A model generated the notes under the pieces. The model saw nothing but the letters and a program-made list of their open reading frames with translations. It was not told where the DNA came from and did not search any database. Of a stretch of 64,000 nucleotides of DNA, positions 16,563-25,271 are shown one piece after another (the first letter of the stretch is position 1; every line of letters starts with the position of its first letter). This DNA comes from CAZAMB01 sp964486335. Lineage in GTDB: Bacteria > Planctomycetota > Phycisphaerae > UBA1845. The translations under genes and the position numbers were made by a program. The stretch is taken from the NCBI GenBank assembly GCA_964486335.1, contig CAZAMB010000018.1:1-64000 (forward strand). Reading direction: 5' to 3'.

Positions 16563-16602
16563 GATTCTGGCAACGCTGCCGTGAGCAGCATCGTCTGCTG
16601 CC

Positions 16603-16632
16603 CTACGGCAGCCCACCTATGTGACTAGACAA
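16603..16632 (-). CDS. Nine-residue mini-ORF with near-ideal Shine-Dalgarno
   Basis: TTG start, peptide MSSHIGGLP, TAG stop. GGAGG (16640-16644) is seven bases before the start. The stop codon is inside the base of a strong hairpin. Translation is inferred from the ribosome-binding site only; the peptide may be a leader whose translation controls the hairpin. Confidence 0.4.
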   Translation of the reverse strand: MSSHIGGLP

Positions 16633-16704
16633 CGAACCACCTCCTTTCACGACGGGACTCCCGGCGGGGGCAGATGGGCCCACCCCGCATTCCGGCTCAG
16701 CCCA

Positions 16705-16728
16705 TCCCGCAAGCCGTCGCTTGCGGGA
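16705..16728. repeat. 10-bp palindrome TCCCGCAAGC-CGTC-GCTTGCGGGA
   Basis: Perfect 10-bp arms and a 4-base loop without a T-run on either side. It fits the dispersed palindromic repeats of this genome better than a terminator. Confidence 0.6.
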
Positions 16729-17055
16729 ACATCGCGCGCCGGCAAACCGAGCGATTCGCCAAGCGCTCGGCCGGGCCGCTGCGTTCCGTCGTCGATTGCC
16801 CGGTTTTGCAATCCGACGCCCGAAAGTGCGGTTCCGGCTATCTTCAGTTTATCGTCCGAGTGGTCCGATTTCCATCAAAAAGTCTCTGACAGACCTAAAG
16901 CGTCGCTTGGTCCGAGTATGTTTGACATGATTCAACAGGGAAAGGTGCGTGAGCACTGGAATACTAAGTCGAGAGTTGTTAGGATTACGGTGGATCGTCT
17001 CCCATCGGGCGCGGTGGAGGGCGGCGCGTAATTTCTAACAAAGAGCGAACTCCGC

Positions 17056-17748
17056 TTGCGAACCCAAACCAAAGGGCTGCGTACCGAAATCGAGCAACGC
17101 TGGCGCTTTCTTCGAAACTACTTGCAGAAACCAAACGTCACCGGTGCGGTTTTGCCCAGCTCCCGATCCCTGGCGGCAGCCATTGCCGAGCCATTTCGGC
17201 GATCGCCGCGCCCTGTTCGAGTGCTGGAAGTGGGCGCGGGCACTGGTCCGATCACGCGCTATCTGGGGACGATCCTATCGGTCGAGGATCACCTGGATAT
17301 TTGTGAGATTCAGCCGGAGTTCGCCTCCATCCTCGAGCGTGACGTACTGAGCAAGCCCGTGTTTCGCCCGCATGTGGATGCCGGTCGCGTACGGCTTCTG
17401 TGCATGCCGCTGCAGCGCATCGAGGGCGAAGGCGTTTACGATTTCGTCATTTCCGGTCTGCCCATGACGGCCTTTGAATTGTCGGATGTCGAGCAGGTGT
17501 ATGCGACGGTGCGCCGGCTGCTCAAGCCGGACGGGGTGTTCAGCTACTTTGAATACACCTGGTTGCGGCGGACGTCGGCCGTTCTATCGGTCGGTCGCAG
17601 TCGCGCGCGGCTCCGGGCCGTCAGCGCTTTTCTCAGTCGCAACATCCGGGAGCACGAAATCGAACGCCATTCGGTGTTCGCCAATGTCCCACCCGCACAC
17701 ACTCGTCACCTTCGTTTCAACCGCGGAACCAACGGCAACGGACGCTAG
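17056..17748 (+). CDS. Class I SAM-dependent methyltransferase, PmtA-like
   Basis: Methyltransferase of 230 residues. The start WRFLRNYLQKPNVTGAVLPSSRSLAAAIAEPF is the signature of the bacterial phospholipid N-methyltransferase (PmtA) and related rRNA-adenine-methylase-fold enzymes; it is followed by the SAM motif VLEVGAGTGPITRYL (about residues 56-70) and FVISGLPMTAFE, which takes the place of the catalytic motif IV. If it is PmtA it methylates phosphatidylethanolamine at the membrane; this is inferred. The only usable start is TTG at 17056 with a weak upstream AAGAGCG. It is convergent with nothing and stands about 190 bases before mdh. Confidence 0.7.
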   Translation: MRTQTKGLRTEIEQRWRFLRNYLQKPNVTGAVLPSSRSLAAAIAEPFRRSPRPVRVLEVGAGTGPITRYLGTILSVEDHLDICEIQPEFASILERDVLSKPVFRPHVDAGRVRLLCMPLQRIEGEGVYDFVISGLPMTAFELSDVEQVYATVRRLLKPDGVFSYFEYTWLRRTSAVLSVGRSRARLRAVSAFLSRNIREHEIERHSVFANVPPAHTRHLRFNRGTNGNGR

Positions 17749-17935
17749 CCCGACGGTCTCCCGCCATGCTGCGTCATGGCCTTGGGCTCGCCGATCTGAT
17801 CGCTTAGAGCGATTCTTTTCCTTGCGAGATTCGTATCGTATCATGGTGGTCCGCATGTTTCGGTTTCGGAGCGAGGACAACTCGGGCCTATGAATTCCGT
17901 CGGCGAACCGACGAAACCGGCCCCAAGGAGCGACC

Positions 17936-18877
17936 ATGAAACGAGCCAAGATCACGATCGTCGGAGCGGGAAACGTCGGGGCGAGCTGCGCCGTGTGGGC
18001 GGCGGCGAAGGAACTCGGCGACATTGTGCTGATCGACATTCCTGACTTTTCGGACAAGACCGCGGGCAAGGCGCTGGACCTGGCGCAGTGCGGACCGATC
18101 GAGCGGTTCGACTGCAAGATCGTCGGTACGTCCGACTATGCGGAAGCGAAGGACAGCCATGTCGTCATCGTGACGGCGGGGATTCCGCGCAAGCCGGGCA
18201 TGAGCCGCGACGATCTGATTCAAACCAACGTCAAGATCGTCGGCGACGTCTCGACGCAGATCGCCAAGGTCGCGCCCAACGCGGTGCTGATCGTCGTTTC
18301 CAATCCGCTTGATGCGATGGTGTACACCGCGTGGAAAAAGACAGGGTTTCCGACGAATCGCGTGGTCGGACAGGCCGGCTGCCTCGACATCGCCCGTTAT
18401 CGAACGTTCATTGCTATGGAACTCGGGTGCAGCGTCGAGGACATCACCGCGCTGCTGATGGGCGGCCACGGCGATGACATGGTTCCGCTGCCGTCGTACA
18501 CGTCGGTCGCGGGCATACCGGTGACGCAGCTCCTCTCGGCTGATCGATTGTCCGCCATCATCGAAAGGGCCAAAGTCGGCGGTGGCGAGATCGTCAAGCT
18601 GATGGGGACGAGCGCGTACTACGCTCCGGCGTCGGGGACGATCCAGATGGCCGAGGCGATCATCAAGGACAAGAAGCGCATTCTGCCTTGTGCGGCCTAC
18701 TGCACGAAGGAGTACGGCATCGGCGGGTACTTCGTCGGCGTGCCGTGCGTGCTGGGCGCGGGCGGGGTCGAGAAGGTGATCGAAGTTAAGCTCAACGACG
18801 ACGAGAAGAAGCTGCTGGCGACGAGCGTTTCGCACGTTAAGGAACTGGTCGGCGTGGCGGAGGGGTTTTTGAAATAG
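17936..18877 (+). CDS. mdh: Malate dehydrogenase
   Basis: NAD-dependent malate dehydrogenase of 313 residues, lactate/malate dehydrogenase superfamily, LDH-like type; interconverts malate and oxaloacetate in the TCA cycle. N-terminal NAD loop ITIVGAGNVGASCA, acidic LIDIP at the end of strand 2, substrate loop VTAGIPRKPGMSRDDLIQTN, where Arg at the position of R81 in other MDHs selects malate over lactate, VVSNPLDAMVYTAWK, and the catalytic His in MGGHGDDMVPL. Start ATG 17936 follows AAGGAG with ideal spacing. A small hairpin with a CGAA loop (17899-17912) sits in the 5' leader. Confidence 0.95.
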   Translation: MKRAKITIVGAGNVGASCAVWAAAKELGDIVLIDIPDFSDKTAGKALDLAQCGPIERFDCKIVGTSDYAEAKDSHVVIVTAGIPRKPGMSRDDLIQTNVKIVGDVSTQIAKVAPNAVLIVVSNPLDAMVYTAWKKTGFPTNRVVGQAGCLDIARYRTFIAMELGCSVEDITALLMGGHGDDMVPLPSYTSVAGIPVTQLLSADRLSAIIERAKVGGGEIVKLMGTSAYYAPASGTIQMAEAIIKDKKRILPCAAYCTKEYGIGGYFVGVPCVLGAGGVEKVIEVKLNDDEKKLLATSVSHVKELVGVAEGFLK

Positions 18878-18953
18878 CGTCGTCCGCGAAACAGCGTAGT
18901 ACGTCAGTTTGGCGTTGCCGGCACAGTTTGCTATGATTTAGGCGGTGAATCTC

Positions 18954-19169
18954 ATGCGCGACGATGATTTCGCCTGGCTAGTTGAGCAAGGAACGCGGCT
19001 ATTTGCCGAGTACGCTGGCAAGTGGATTGCCGTTCGTGACGGCGAGGTGATTGGCATTGGCGACACCGCGCCCGAGGCAGCGCAAGAGGCCCGCGAAAAC
19101 GCTCCCGATGGTGGGTTCATCCTCGAAGCGATCGACGCCGAAGCGGACGTCATTTATGGCGACGCATAA
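18954..19169 (+). CDS. DUF5678-like small protein
   Basis: Small acidic protein of 71 residues. The core LFAEYAGKWIAVRDGEVIGIGDTAPEAAQEARENAP matches the compact strand-turn pattern of DUF5678 (aYpGKWiAv-dG-vvg-g-t-eeA), whose function is unknown. ATG 18954 is used because AGGCGG is eight bases upstream; a GTG at 18945 is possible. Its stop lies 14 bases inside the start of the following retropepsin-like gene, so the two are coupled. DUF5678 genes next to retropepsin-like genes are a pairing I recall from other bacteria, which suggests a two-protein unit; the mechanism is unknown. Confidence 0.65.
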   Translation: MRDDDFAWLVEQGTRLFAEYAGKWIAVRDGEVIGIGDTAPEAAQEARENAPDGGFILEAIDAEADVIYGDA

Positions 19170-20304
19170 ATGGCGACAAAGGGAATCACGGCATTTCGGA
19201 ACAGTTTGGGTTCCCTATGCCCAGATCGAATTACAATCTGTCGGCGGGGGATTTCAACCGCTGGCTCTACAAATCGATTCCGGGGCCGTTGTTTCCATAC
19301 TTCGACGATCCGTCGCTGATTTGCTTGGGCTTAGACTCGAAAAAGGACAAAAAGTCGAACTCGGAAGCGTGGGCGGCGGTTTGACGGCCGCACACGTTTT
19401 TTCGGTTCAGACTAAGTTTGCGGACAACATCGCCTTCCCCGTTCCCTTCGCTTTTGCGGACTCGGAAAGAGTTCCTAACTTGCTTGGACGGCTCGGCGTG
19501 TTCGATCAACTGCAGGTCGATTTTGATGCAACTTTGACCCAAACCGAAATCCGACCGCCTTGGCTGAGTCCTTCCGCACGGCGCGTTTGGGAGTTCCTGC
19601 TCGAAACCGAGGAGCATGTTCTTTCTCGGTTTCCTGATATCGAGCTGTCCGATTTCGCCAAGAAGGCAATTCGTAGCTTCATTCGCCGCGGCGAACAGAT
19701 CATCGCGAGCGCATACGCCATGGTGCGCCAGAATCGTTGTTATGGCGGCCCGGCATTGATTCGGGCGATGTTTGAGATTTCACTGCAGTTTGAGTACCTC
19801 ATGCAGGAACCGGAGCTGCGCGGCGAACAGTATTGCGAGTTTTCGCATATTACGAGGCACGAAAAGATGCAAGCAATCGTTGAGAATCCCGCTGGGTACG
19901 TAAGCCGCCGCCTCTCGTCTTCGCCGAAGAGGGCGGAGGGTGAGAAACGGAATCAAGCGGAATATGAACGCGTTCGCCCACGATTCTCACGCAAAGACAA
20001 GCAGGGCAGAGATCGAATCTGGGACAACTGGTACGGAAAGAAACTGCGAAACCTAGCGGCGCAAGATTTGAACCGAGACGGCGCGTACCGTTTTGTGTAC
20101 GCGTTAACCAGTGCATGGGCGCACGGGGATCCGGCTTCAACCACTGCGACTTTTTCCGATCCCTTTTGCGATGCAGCGACAGTTTTCCAACTGGTCATGG
20201 GCTATTACGCTCGCATGCTTCTTGCGGTCGTGGAGAAAGGAAAAACTATCGTTTCAAATGAACAATACGAATTCTTGTCCGGATTGGCCCATGAGTCGTG
20301 GTGA
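19156..20304 (+). CDS. Retropepsin-like aspartic protease fused to a DUF5677-like domain
   Basis: Protein of 382 residues with two parts. Residues about 20-125 look like a single-domain aspartic protease: YAQIELQSVGG...LALQIDSGAVVSILRRSVADLLGL, with D-S-G at the catalytic position, then LGSVGGG (flap region) and NLLGRLGVFDQLQVDFD, where LLGR resembles the second hydrophobic-hydrophobic-Gly motif. Residues about 140-380 resemble DUF5677, an all-helical, HEPN-like family, with ALIRAMFEISLQFEYL and FVYALTSAWAHGDP. The DSG motif reads DSGA where retropepsins have DTGA/DSGA, so it is compatible with activity as a dimer. ATG 19156 is chosen because the earlier open frame only shadows the upstream gene. 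It overlaps that gene by 14 bases. Domain calls are by eye. Confidence 0.6.
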   Translation: MATHKWRQRESRHFGTVWVPYAQIELQSVGGGFQPLALQIDSGAVVSILRRSVADLLGLRLEKGQKVELGSVGGGLTAAHVFSVQTKFADNIAFPVPFAFADSERVPNLLGRLGVFDQLQVDFDATLTQTEIRPPWLSPSARRVWEFLLETEEHVLSRFPDIELSDFAKKAIRSFIRRGEQIIASAYAMVRQNRCYGGPALIRAMFEISLQFEYLMQEPELRGEQYCEFSHITRHEKMQAIVENPAGYVSRRLSSSPKRAEGEKRNQAEYERVRPRFSRKDKQGRDRIWDNWYGKKLRNLAAQDLNRDGAYRFVYALTSAWAHGDPASTTATFSDPFCDAATVFQLVMGYYARMLLAVVEKGKTIVSNEQYEFLSGLAHESW

Positions 20305-20472
20305 ATTGGGAAAGCGTCGCCGCGCCAAGGTTGCTTTCGCGTCTCGATCGCCTTGATGTCAATGATATGGGATGGCGCACTCAAATGTAACCGATCGCCC
20401 ATTCCGGATTGCGAGCCTGACTGGTTGGGCGTTCGCTGAGGGTTTAGGCTCGATTCCCGGTAGGAGTCTTCC

Positions 20473-21327
20473 ATGTCCGATGTCGCCGCACGGCGGGTTG
20501 TTTTTCGAAAACTGCATGAATCCGGGTGCTTCGTGATTCCCAATCCGTGGGATATCGGCACCGCGAAGTTTCTGAAGAAACTCGGGTTCAAGGCGCTGGC
20601 CACGACGAGCGCGGGATTTGGATTTGCACGAGGCTTGTCTGATTCGGTGCGGGTGATGTCGCACGACCTGGTGCTTCAGCACGTCGCCGACATCGTGGGG
20701 GCTACGGACCTGCCCGTGAATGCCGATTTTCAGTCGGGGTACGCTGACGATGCCGAAGGAGTCGCCGACAACGTGCGGCGCTGCGTCGCCATGGGCGTGG
20801 CCGGTCTTTCCATTGAGGACGCCACGGGCGACGCCACCCGCCCCTTGTATGAGCTTTTCGAGGCCGTGGAGCGGATCAAGGCCGCTCGCGCCGCGATCGA
20901 TTCGACCGGAGCGGACGTGCTGCTGACGGGGCGGGCCGAGTGTTACCTGGTGGATCATCCTGACCCGCTGCGCGAGTCCATCCGCCGGTTGCAGGCCTAT
21001 GCCGAAGCGGGGGCCGATGTCCTGTACGCGCCGGGACCGACCGATCCCAAGGACATCCGCGACATCGCGGCCTGCGTCGCACCCAAGCCGGTCAACGTGT
21101 TGATGAGTTCGAACACAGGGTTTCGGGTTTCGGAACTGGCCGACCTGGGCGTCCGTCGCATCAGCGTTGGGTCGGCGCTGGCGCGTGCGGCGTGGGGCGG
21201 GTTCCTCCGCGCAGCAAAGGAGATCGCCGAGAAGGGGACCTTCACTTGCTTTGATGACGCGGTTTCGTTTGAGTTGCTCAACTCGGCGTTCACCAGGGAT
21301 GGCGCGACGTTCGCGTCGCCCCGATGA
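20473..21327 (+). CDS. Isocitrate lyase/PEP mutase family enzyme
   Basis: TIM-barrel enzyme of 284 residues in the PEP mutase/isocitrate lyase superfamily (PrpB, oxaloacetate decarboxylase and relatives), which make or break C-C or P-C bonds of 2-oxo acids using Mg2+. Visible parts: FVIPNPWDIGTAKFLKKLGFKALATTSAGFGFARG (PEPM-like N-terminus), LPVNADFQSGYADDAEGV with the metal-binding Asp, GLSIEDATGD, LTGRAECYL. The K-K-C-G-H loop of true isocitrate lyase is replaced by GRAECYL, so it is not an isocitrate lyase. The exact reaction is not decided. It stands alone, with a 168-base gap upstream. Confidence 0.82.
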   Translation: MSDVAARRVVFRKLHESGCFVIPNPWDIGTAKFLKKLGFKALATTSAGFGFARGLSDSVRVMSHDLVLQHVADIVGATDLPVNADFQSGYADDAEGVADNVRRCVAMGVAGLSIEDATGDATRPLYELFEAVERIKAARAAIDSTGADVLLTGRAECYLVDHPDPLRESIRRLQAYAEAGADVLYAPGPTDPKDIRDIAACVAPKPVNVLMSSNTGFRVSELADLGVRRISVGSALARAAWGGFLRAAKEIAEKGTFTCFDDAVSFELLNSAFTRDGATFASPR

Positions 21328-21475
21328 AGGGACATGCGGCGCGTTTTCGGATGGGTCCTGAAGCGAATTAGGATCACCGCGTCTTGAATGGGGCGAACCC
21401 CATCGCTACAATTTCTGACCAATTCTAAAGTTATCTTCACAGTCATGGAACAGGATGAGGATGGGAGAGCATTCA

Positions 21476-24256
21476 ATGAACCGTTGGGCCCGTCACGCAG
21501 GGATTCTACTGCCTATCGTGGTCACTCTATCATTGGTGATCGGATGTCCCGCACCGGGTGGAAGCGGCAATGGCGGGCCGAGCGGAGGTGGAAATGACAA
21601 CGGCGGCGGTGGCGGGACTGGCAACGCGCCTGGCGATGGTGATGGAGGGGCCGCGCCGCAGCCGAGCAACGACCCATTTCCGGATTCCGATGAGATTTCG
21701 GCGCTCTTTCAAAACCCGGTTACTGCGTACGGAAAAGTGGAGTTGCCCGACGGGTTTTCGCTCAAGGCGTCACAATTGAAACTCGTTACGATGGCAGGCG
21801 AAACCTCGCCGACGGATGACGGGTCGTACGACACGGAACTCTCTGTATTGTCGGGCACGCGGACACTGACGGCGGTGATCGACAGCCGGCGTCGCGTCGT
21901 CCTGCTGGGGCATATTTATCCTTACGATAATTCGCGCAACCCGATCAATACCGAGTCGACCGCCATTGCCCTTCTCTATTTCGCACTGGGCGGGTGGACC
22001 ACGCCGCAGGATACATTTGATGAAATGTACAACACGATCAAATACGATTATTCCGAATCGGTTGCCCTGATTACTGCCACGCTGGATGAGGCGCTTGCAG
22101 ATGATCCTGGCGCGCTGGCCGACGGAGACGAACGGATACTGAATGCGATCCGGGCCGCTCAGGATTCACTGCTCGCGCAGGTATCAGAATCCCTCAAGAC
22201 CACGGCCGGACCCGAAAAAATCTCCACCGCCCATTATCAGTCGAGTTCCGCAGGCGGGTTCATCACGACGTCTCCCGGTCAAACGACAGCGCAGAATGGC
22301 GTCATCATGCGGAGTGACGCCACCACAGGCGGACTCTATGCGCTCAATCAAGCGCCGCGCCGAGGCGTAATTCTGCGCTACCAAACGGGTTATGAGTCGG
22401 GAGGAACACGCACCGATCTCTCGCCCGTAGAACTTGTGGGCGGCGAGATCATTGTCCCGTCCGCTTATACGACAGGCACGTCGAACGGCCTGTTTTCCAA
22501 TATCGAAACTCAACTGGACGGAGGGTACCCGTGGAAAAAGATCGCGACGGAGGCATTCTCGCTAGGCATGCGCGACGGCGCATCGGTGACTCACTATGAC
22601 TTGCTGCTGTTGAGCTCGACACTGGACAAGACGCCCTCTTCGACACTGTTCGATGACCCGAAATACGTTCTGGAGCGGGAAGGCTGGCGTACAAGGCTGG
22701 ACGACCTGCGCGCCGAGACCTTTTATATTGATTACCTGATTCCCGTCGCCGAAACGTGGGCCGTGGGCGCAGGCATGCTGCCCGACGACATTCCCGACAT
22801 TCCATTCATTGACAACCAGCCGGACAAGCCCGACCAGTCCGGTCAAACAACAATACTTGGGCTTCCCGACACGACCCGCACAGCCATGCTCGATGCAACG
22901 CGGGCGTTGTGCGACCCCGTCTTGACGAGCGGCGGCATTAACCTCGATACGGCATCCGGCTATTCACAGGGGCTGGCGGCGATTCTCAACAAAGCGGGAA
23001 CCGATGCTACGTTTCGCGGGGCACTCACGGACATTTTGTATCGCGCCTACGGGGTGAACAACACGGCGTTTCTCAATTTTTCAAGGATGGAACAAAGTCT
23101 CTACAACATGGCCACGACGTTTTCATTGATGGCGTCCGTGCAATACGGCATCGGCAAGGTTTCATTGGGCAGCGTCACCGAGCAGCTCCAGTCGAGCGAG
23201 CCCATTGCCGTATGGCGGGCGACGGTTTCGGCCGTGAGATTGCTGCCGTCCAAGCCGGTCGTGACCGAGAAGTACCCGATTGAACGCTTGGTCGCGCAAG
23301 TGAACGGGTCGAGCGACCGGCAGTTTTGCTATCGCTGGAGCACGACCGGGCGGATCGGTACGCTGGTCGGCACGGAAACCGACGACAGCGGAACGGCCTT
23401 CAGCTCGTCGGGAGACAATGTGGACTATGTGGCTGATCCGGGCGGAATTTCCAAGACGGACGATCTCGATTCAGTCACGGTGGAGGTGTACGATGTGACC
23501 AGTGCGGGTGGAAACGGCGACTGCAATGCCAACGCGGCGTCTGGCGTGCTGATCGGCTCGGCCACTGCGACGATCGAAGGCGACGAGCGCGACGACGCCT
23601 GCGTGGCCACCAGTTTCGATCCGGATCGGTATAACGTGCCCGGGCCAATCACGCTGCGTGTCTCGCCGCGCACGGTTCTGCCGGGCGATACCGTGACAGT
23701 TACGATTGATTACGATTTCAGCGCGGCCGGAGCCGATTCGTCGTCCTCTGCGGGAGTGAACGTCTACCTTCCTTTGGGATGCAGTTTCTGCTGGAACCCG
23801 GAACGGCGCTGCATCTGCACGCAGGAGGACCGCTCCACTCTCAGGTTGGACGGCCAATCCGGTCCGCCCAACGTAAATACCACGGAGTTCGTTACGGGCA
23901 TAGGCGGCGATCCCGCCGATGCGAACTTCCGGCCCCTGCGCTCCACGTGCCTCACGGGTTTCTCTCCGTTGTATTTCAGCTTGCCCGACCCGGACGTTCG
24001 CGAAGTCGTGACGCACACGATTGAATACCGAATCAGCCCCGATTTCCACCCATGCCCGTTGGATCGGCCGGACTGTTTTTGTCCGGTGCTCATTCAGGAA
24101 CCAGTTTATTCTTCCACGGGGTTGGTCTGGTCGGGTCCGTTCGTCATTGCCCAGGCCGGGTCGTTTTCGTCCGGGCTGGCCGTGGAACTGCTGAACATGG
24201 GAACGGACCCGTCCTATGATCCGGAAACAGCGTTGTACTGTCCTGAGGAACCTTGA
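21476..24256 (+). CDS. Large predicted lipoprotein of unknown function
   Basis: Secreted protein of 926 residues. The N-terminus is a lipoprotein signal: charged MNRWARHAG, hydrophobic ILLPIVVTLSLVI, then GC as lipobox with Cys at residue 24. A Gly/Asn/Asp-rich flexible linker (about 25-65) follows. The body has no recognisable catalytic motif. The C-terminal third has beta-rich, Ig-like stretches (GPITLRVSPRTVLPGDTVTVTIDYDF) and a Cys-rich segment (CSFCWNPERRCICTQED) that may form disulphides. GGGAGAG lies just before ATG 21476, which decides the start. Role unknown, probably exported and membrane-tethered. Confidence 0.7.
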   Translation: MNRWARHAGILLPIVVTLSLVIGCPAPGGSGNGGPSGGGNDNGGGGGTGNAPGDGDGGAAPQPSNDPFPDSDEISALFQNPVTAYGKVELPDGFSLKASQLKLVTMAGETSPTDDGSYDTELSVLSGTRTLTAVIDSRRRVVLLGHIYPYDNSRNPINTESTAIALLYFALGGWTTPQDTFDEMYNTIKYDYSESVALITATLDEALADDPGALADGDERILNAIRAAQDSLLAQVSESLKTTAGPEKISTAHYQSSSAGGFITTSPGQTTAQNGVIMRSDATTGGLYALNQAPRRGVILRYQTGYESGGTRTDLSPVELVGGEIIVPSAYTTGTSNGLFSNIETQLDGGYPWKKIATEAFSLGMRDGASVTHYDLLLLSSTLDKTPSSTLFDDPKYVLEREGWRTRLDDLRAETFYIDYLIPVAETWAVGAGMLPDDIPDIPFIDNQPDKPDQSGQTTILGLPDTTRTAMLDATRALCDPVLTSGGINLDTASGYSQGLAAILNKAGTDATFRGALTDILYRAYGVNNTAFLNFSRMEQSLYNMATTFSLMASVQYGIGKVSLGSVTEQLQSSEPIAVWRATVSAVRLLPSKPVVTEKYPIERLVAQVNGSSDRQFCYRWSTTGRIGTLVGTETDDSGTAFSSSGDNVDYVADPGGISKTDDLDSVTVEVYDVTSAGGNGDCNANAASGVLIGSATATIEGDERDDACVATSFDPDRYNVPGPITLRVSPRTVLPGDTVTVTIDYDFSAAGADSSSSAGVNVYLPLGCSFCWNPERRCICTQEDRSTLRLDGQSGPPNVNTTEFVTGIGGDPADANFRPLRSTCLTGFSPLYFSLPDPDVREVVTHTIEYRISPDFHPCPLDRPDCFCPVLIQEPVYSSTGLVWSGPFVIAQAGSFSSGLAVELLNMGTDPSYDPETALYCPEEP

Positions 24257-24335
24257 TGTTGCAGGCGATTTCTCGACGGATTCGTTTCTTTCGTAATGCC
24301 GGTCGCGGACAGCGGTGTGGGTCTCTGATGAACTG

Positions 24336-25220
24336 ATGTCGTCCATTCTCCTCTATTGCGTTCTGGTATTCCTGCTCGCTTGTGCCGTTAGGGCGGTCGG
24401 CCTGCGAGGTCGCTGGCCAATCGCGCACCGCAGGCGCTGCGGATTGTGCGTCAGCTGTGGGTATGACCTGACCGGCAATGTATCGGGCCGGTGTCCGGAA
24501 TGCGGGTTCGATCGACTGGCGGGGATTGTGGTGCGAATCCGCGAACGAGAGACGGCAAATCGCTGGAAAGCGATCGGAGCGGTGATTGGCGGGCTGATCC
24601 TGCTGCCGGTTGGGCCGTTGGTGGTGGCGAGCATCTTCCGGTACGTAACCTTTCGGTCCCGGTTGCCTTGGGGCGTTTTGAGCGAGTGGTCATGGCGAGA
24701 GCTTTTCATACTTATGCTGGTCGTGATGATCCCGCTGCTTTTTCTTCTGGAATGGCGGACGAAAGGGCGGTATGGAGAGGAAGGTGTCGATCAGCTGGTC
24801 GATGTGGGGCGTGGCGGTTTCGCCACGCCGGGCTTTCTCGTTTTTCCTTATAGCGCGGCGGCGACGACGATCAACTTTCGCACGATCGCGACGATCTTCA
24901 CGGGGTTTTTTCTGCTGGGTCCGCGAGCAATGTTATTCGGATATCAGAAGCTGCGCCTTGGCAAACGACTCGGCGAGGTTGATCGCGAAACAGCGGGCCG
25001 CGTCTTGATGCGGCTGGCCGGTGTCGAGGGCGGCATGGAGACGTCAGGGCTCTTCGGCGACGGGGTTTCGGAAGACACACGGAAGCGGGTGCTTGTCTAC
25101 CTCGCGTTTCACGGATGGATCGGAGTGGGCGACAAGTGGCAGAGGGCGTGGCTGTGGTCGTCCGTTCGGGAATCGCTGGGCCGCGGGCCGAAACAAAGCG
25201 AGGAATGGCATACACCGTAA
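24336..25220 (+). CDS. Zinc-ribbon membrane protein
   Basis: Membrane protein of 294 residues. Membrane segment at about 3-22, then a zinc ribbon (LCVSCGYDLTGNVSGRCPEC, two CxxC pairs, about residues 40-59), then three further hydrophobic segments (about 82-105, 125-142 and 190-208) and a soluble C-terminal tail. The zinc ribbon with the CGYDLTGN signature recurs in the protein at 50287-50802 although the rest is unrelated. ATG 24336 is taken as start; a GTG at 24315 is possible. Function unknown. Confidence 0.65.
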   Translation: MSSILLYCVLVFLLACAVRAVGLRGRWPIAHRRRCGLCVSCGYDLTGNVSGRCPECGFDRLAGIVVRIRERETANRWKAIGAVIGGLILLPVGPLVVASIFRYVTFRSRLPWGVLSEWSWRELFILMLVVMIPLLFLLEWRTKGRYGEEGVDQLVDVGRGGFATPGFLVFPYSAAATTINFRTIATIFTGFFLLGPRAMLFGYQKLRLGKRLGEVDRETAGRVLMRLAGVEGGMETSGLFGDGVSEDTRKRVLVYLAFHGWIGVGDKWQRAWLWSSVRESLGRGPKQSEEWHTP

Positions 25221-25271
25221 CAGGTCGCTTAATCCTCATTTGATGTTGTATAGGCGTGCAAGCGGCAGGCG

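Larger units (their letters stand above)
16526..16660 (-). ncRNA. Candidate small RNA or leader with mini-ORF and terminator
   Basis: Read on the minus strand: an extended Shine-Dalgarno GAAAGGAGGTG (16638-16648, identical over 11 bases to the complement of the 16S rRNA tail), seven bases, then TTG opening a nine-codon ORF (16603-16632, peptide MSSHIGGLP), whose stop lies in the 5' arm of a hairpin with 8-bp outer (16605-16612/16575-16582) and 6-bp inner stems, then a UUCG terminator. The order leader ORF - hairpin - terminator resembles an attenuator, and lysS starts about 350 bases further on, but a free-standing small RNA or micro-mRNA is as likely. The 5' end is not defined; a weak promoter-like pair may lie near 16850-16885. 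No Rfam family is recognised by eye. Confidence 0.55.
16175..17055. other. 881-base non-coding gap between lysS and the methyltransferase
   Basis: No long gene is supported; candidate frames here are shadows or repeat-derived. From left to right it holds a degenerate REP palindrome (about 16250-16275), a GTCACCC/GGGTGAC hairpin repeat (16394-16421), a minus-strand terminator (16526-16562), a long hairpin (16575-16612), a minus-strand mini-ORF with a strong Shine-Dalgarno (16603-16648), and a 10-bp palindrome (16705-16728). A possible minus-strand promoter lies near 16845-16885. Confidence 0.6.

Noticed and set aside
16638..16648. CACCTCCTTTC as the 3' end of a 16S rRNA gene on the plus strand
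   Set aside because: No other 16S sequence precedes it; the wobble pairs of the adjacent terminator show minus-strand transcription, where it is a Shine-Dalgarno sequence.
16705..16728. 10-bp palindrome as a terminator
   Set aside because: The stem is strong but neither side has a T-run.
18907..18937. Possible sigma-54 promoter before the DUF5678-like gene
   Set aside because: GGCAC and TTGC occur, but GG and GC are eight bases apart and not ten.
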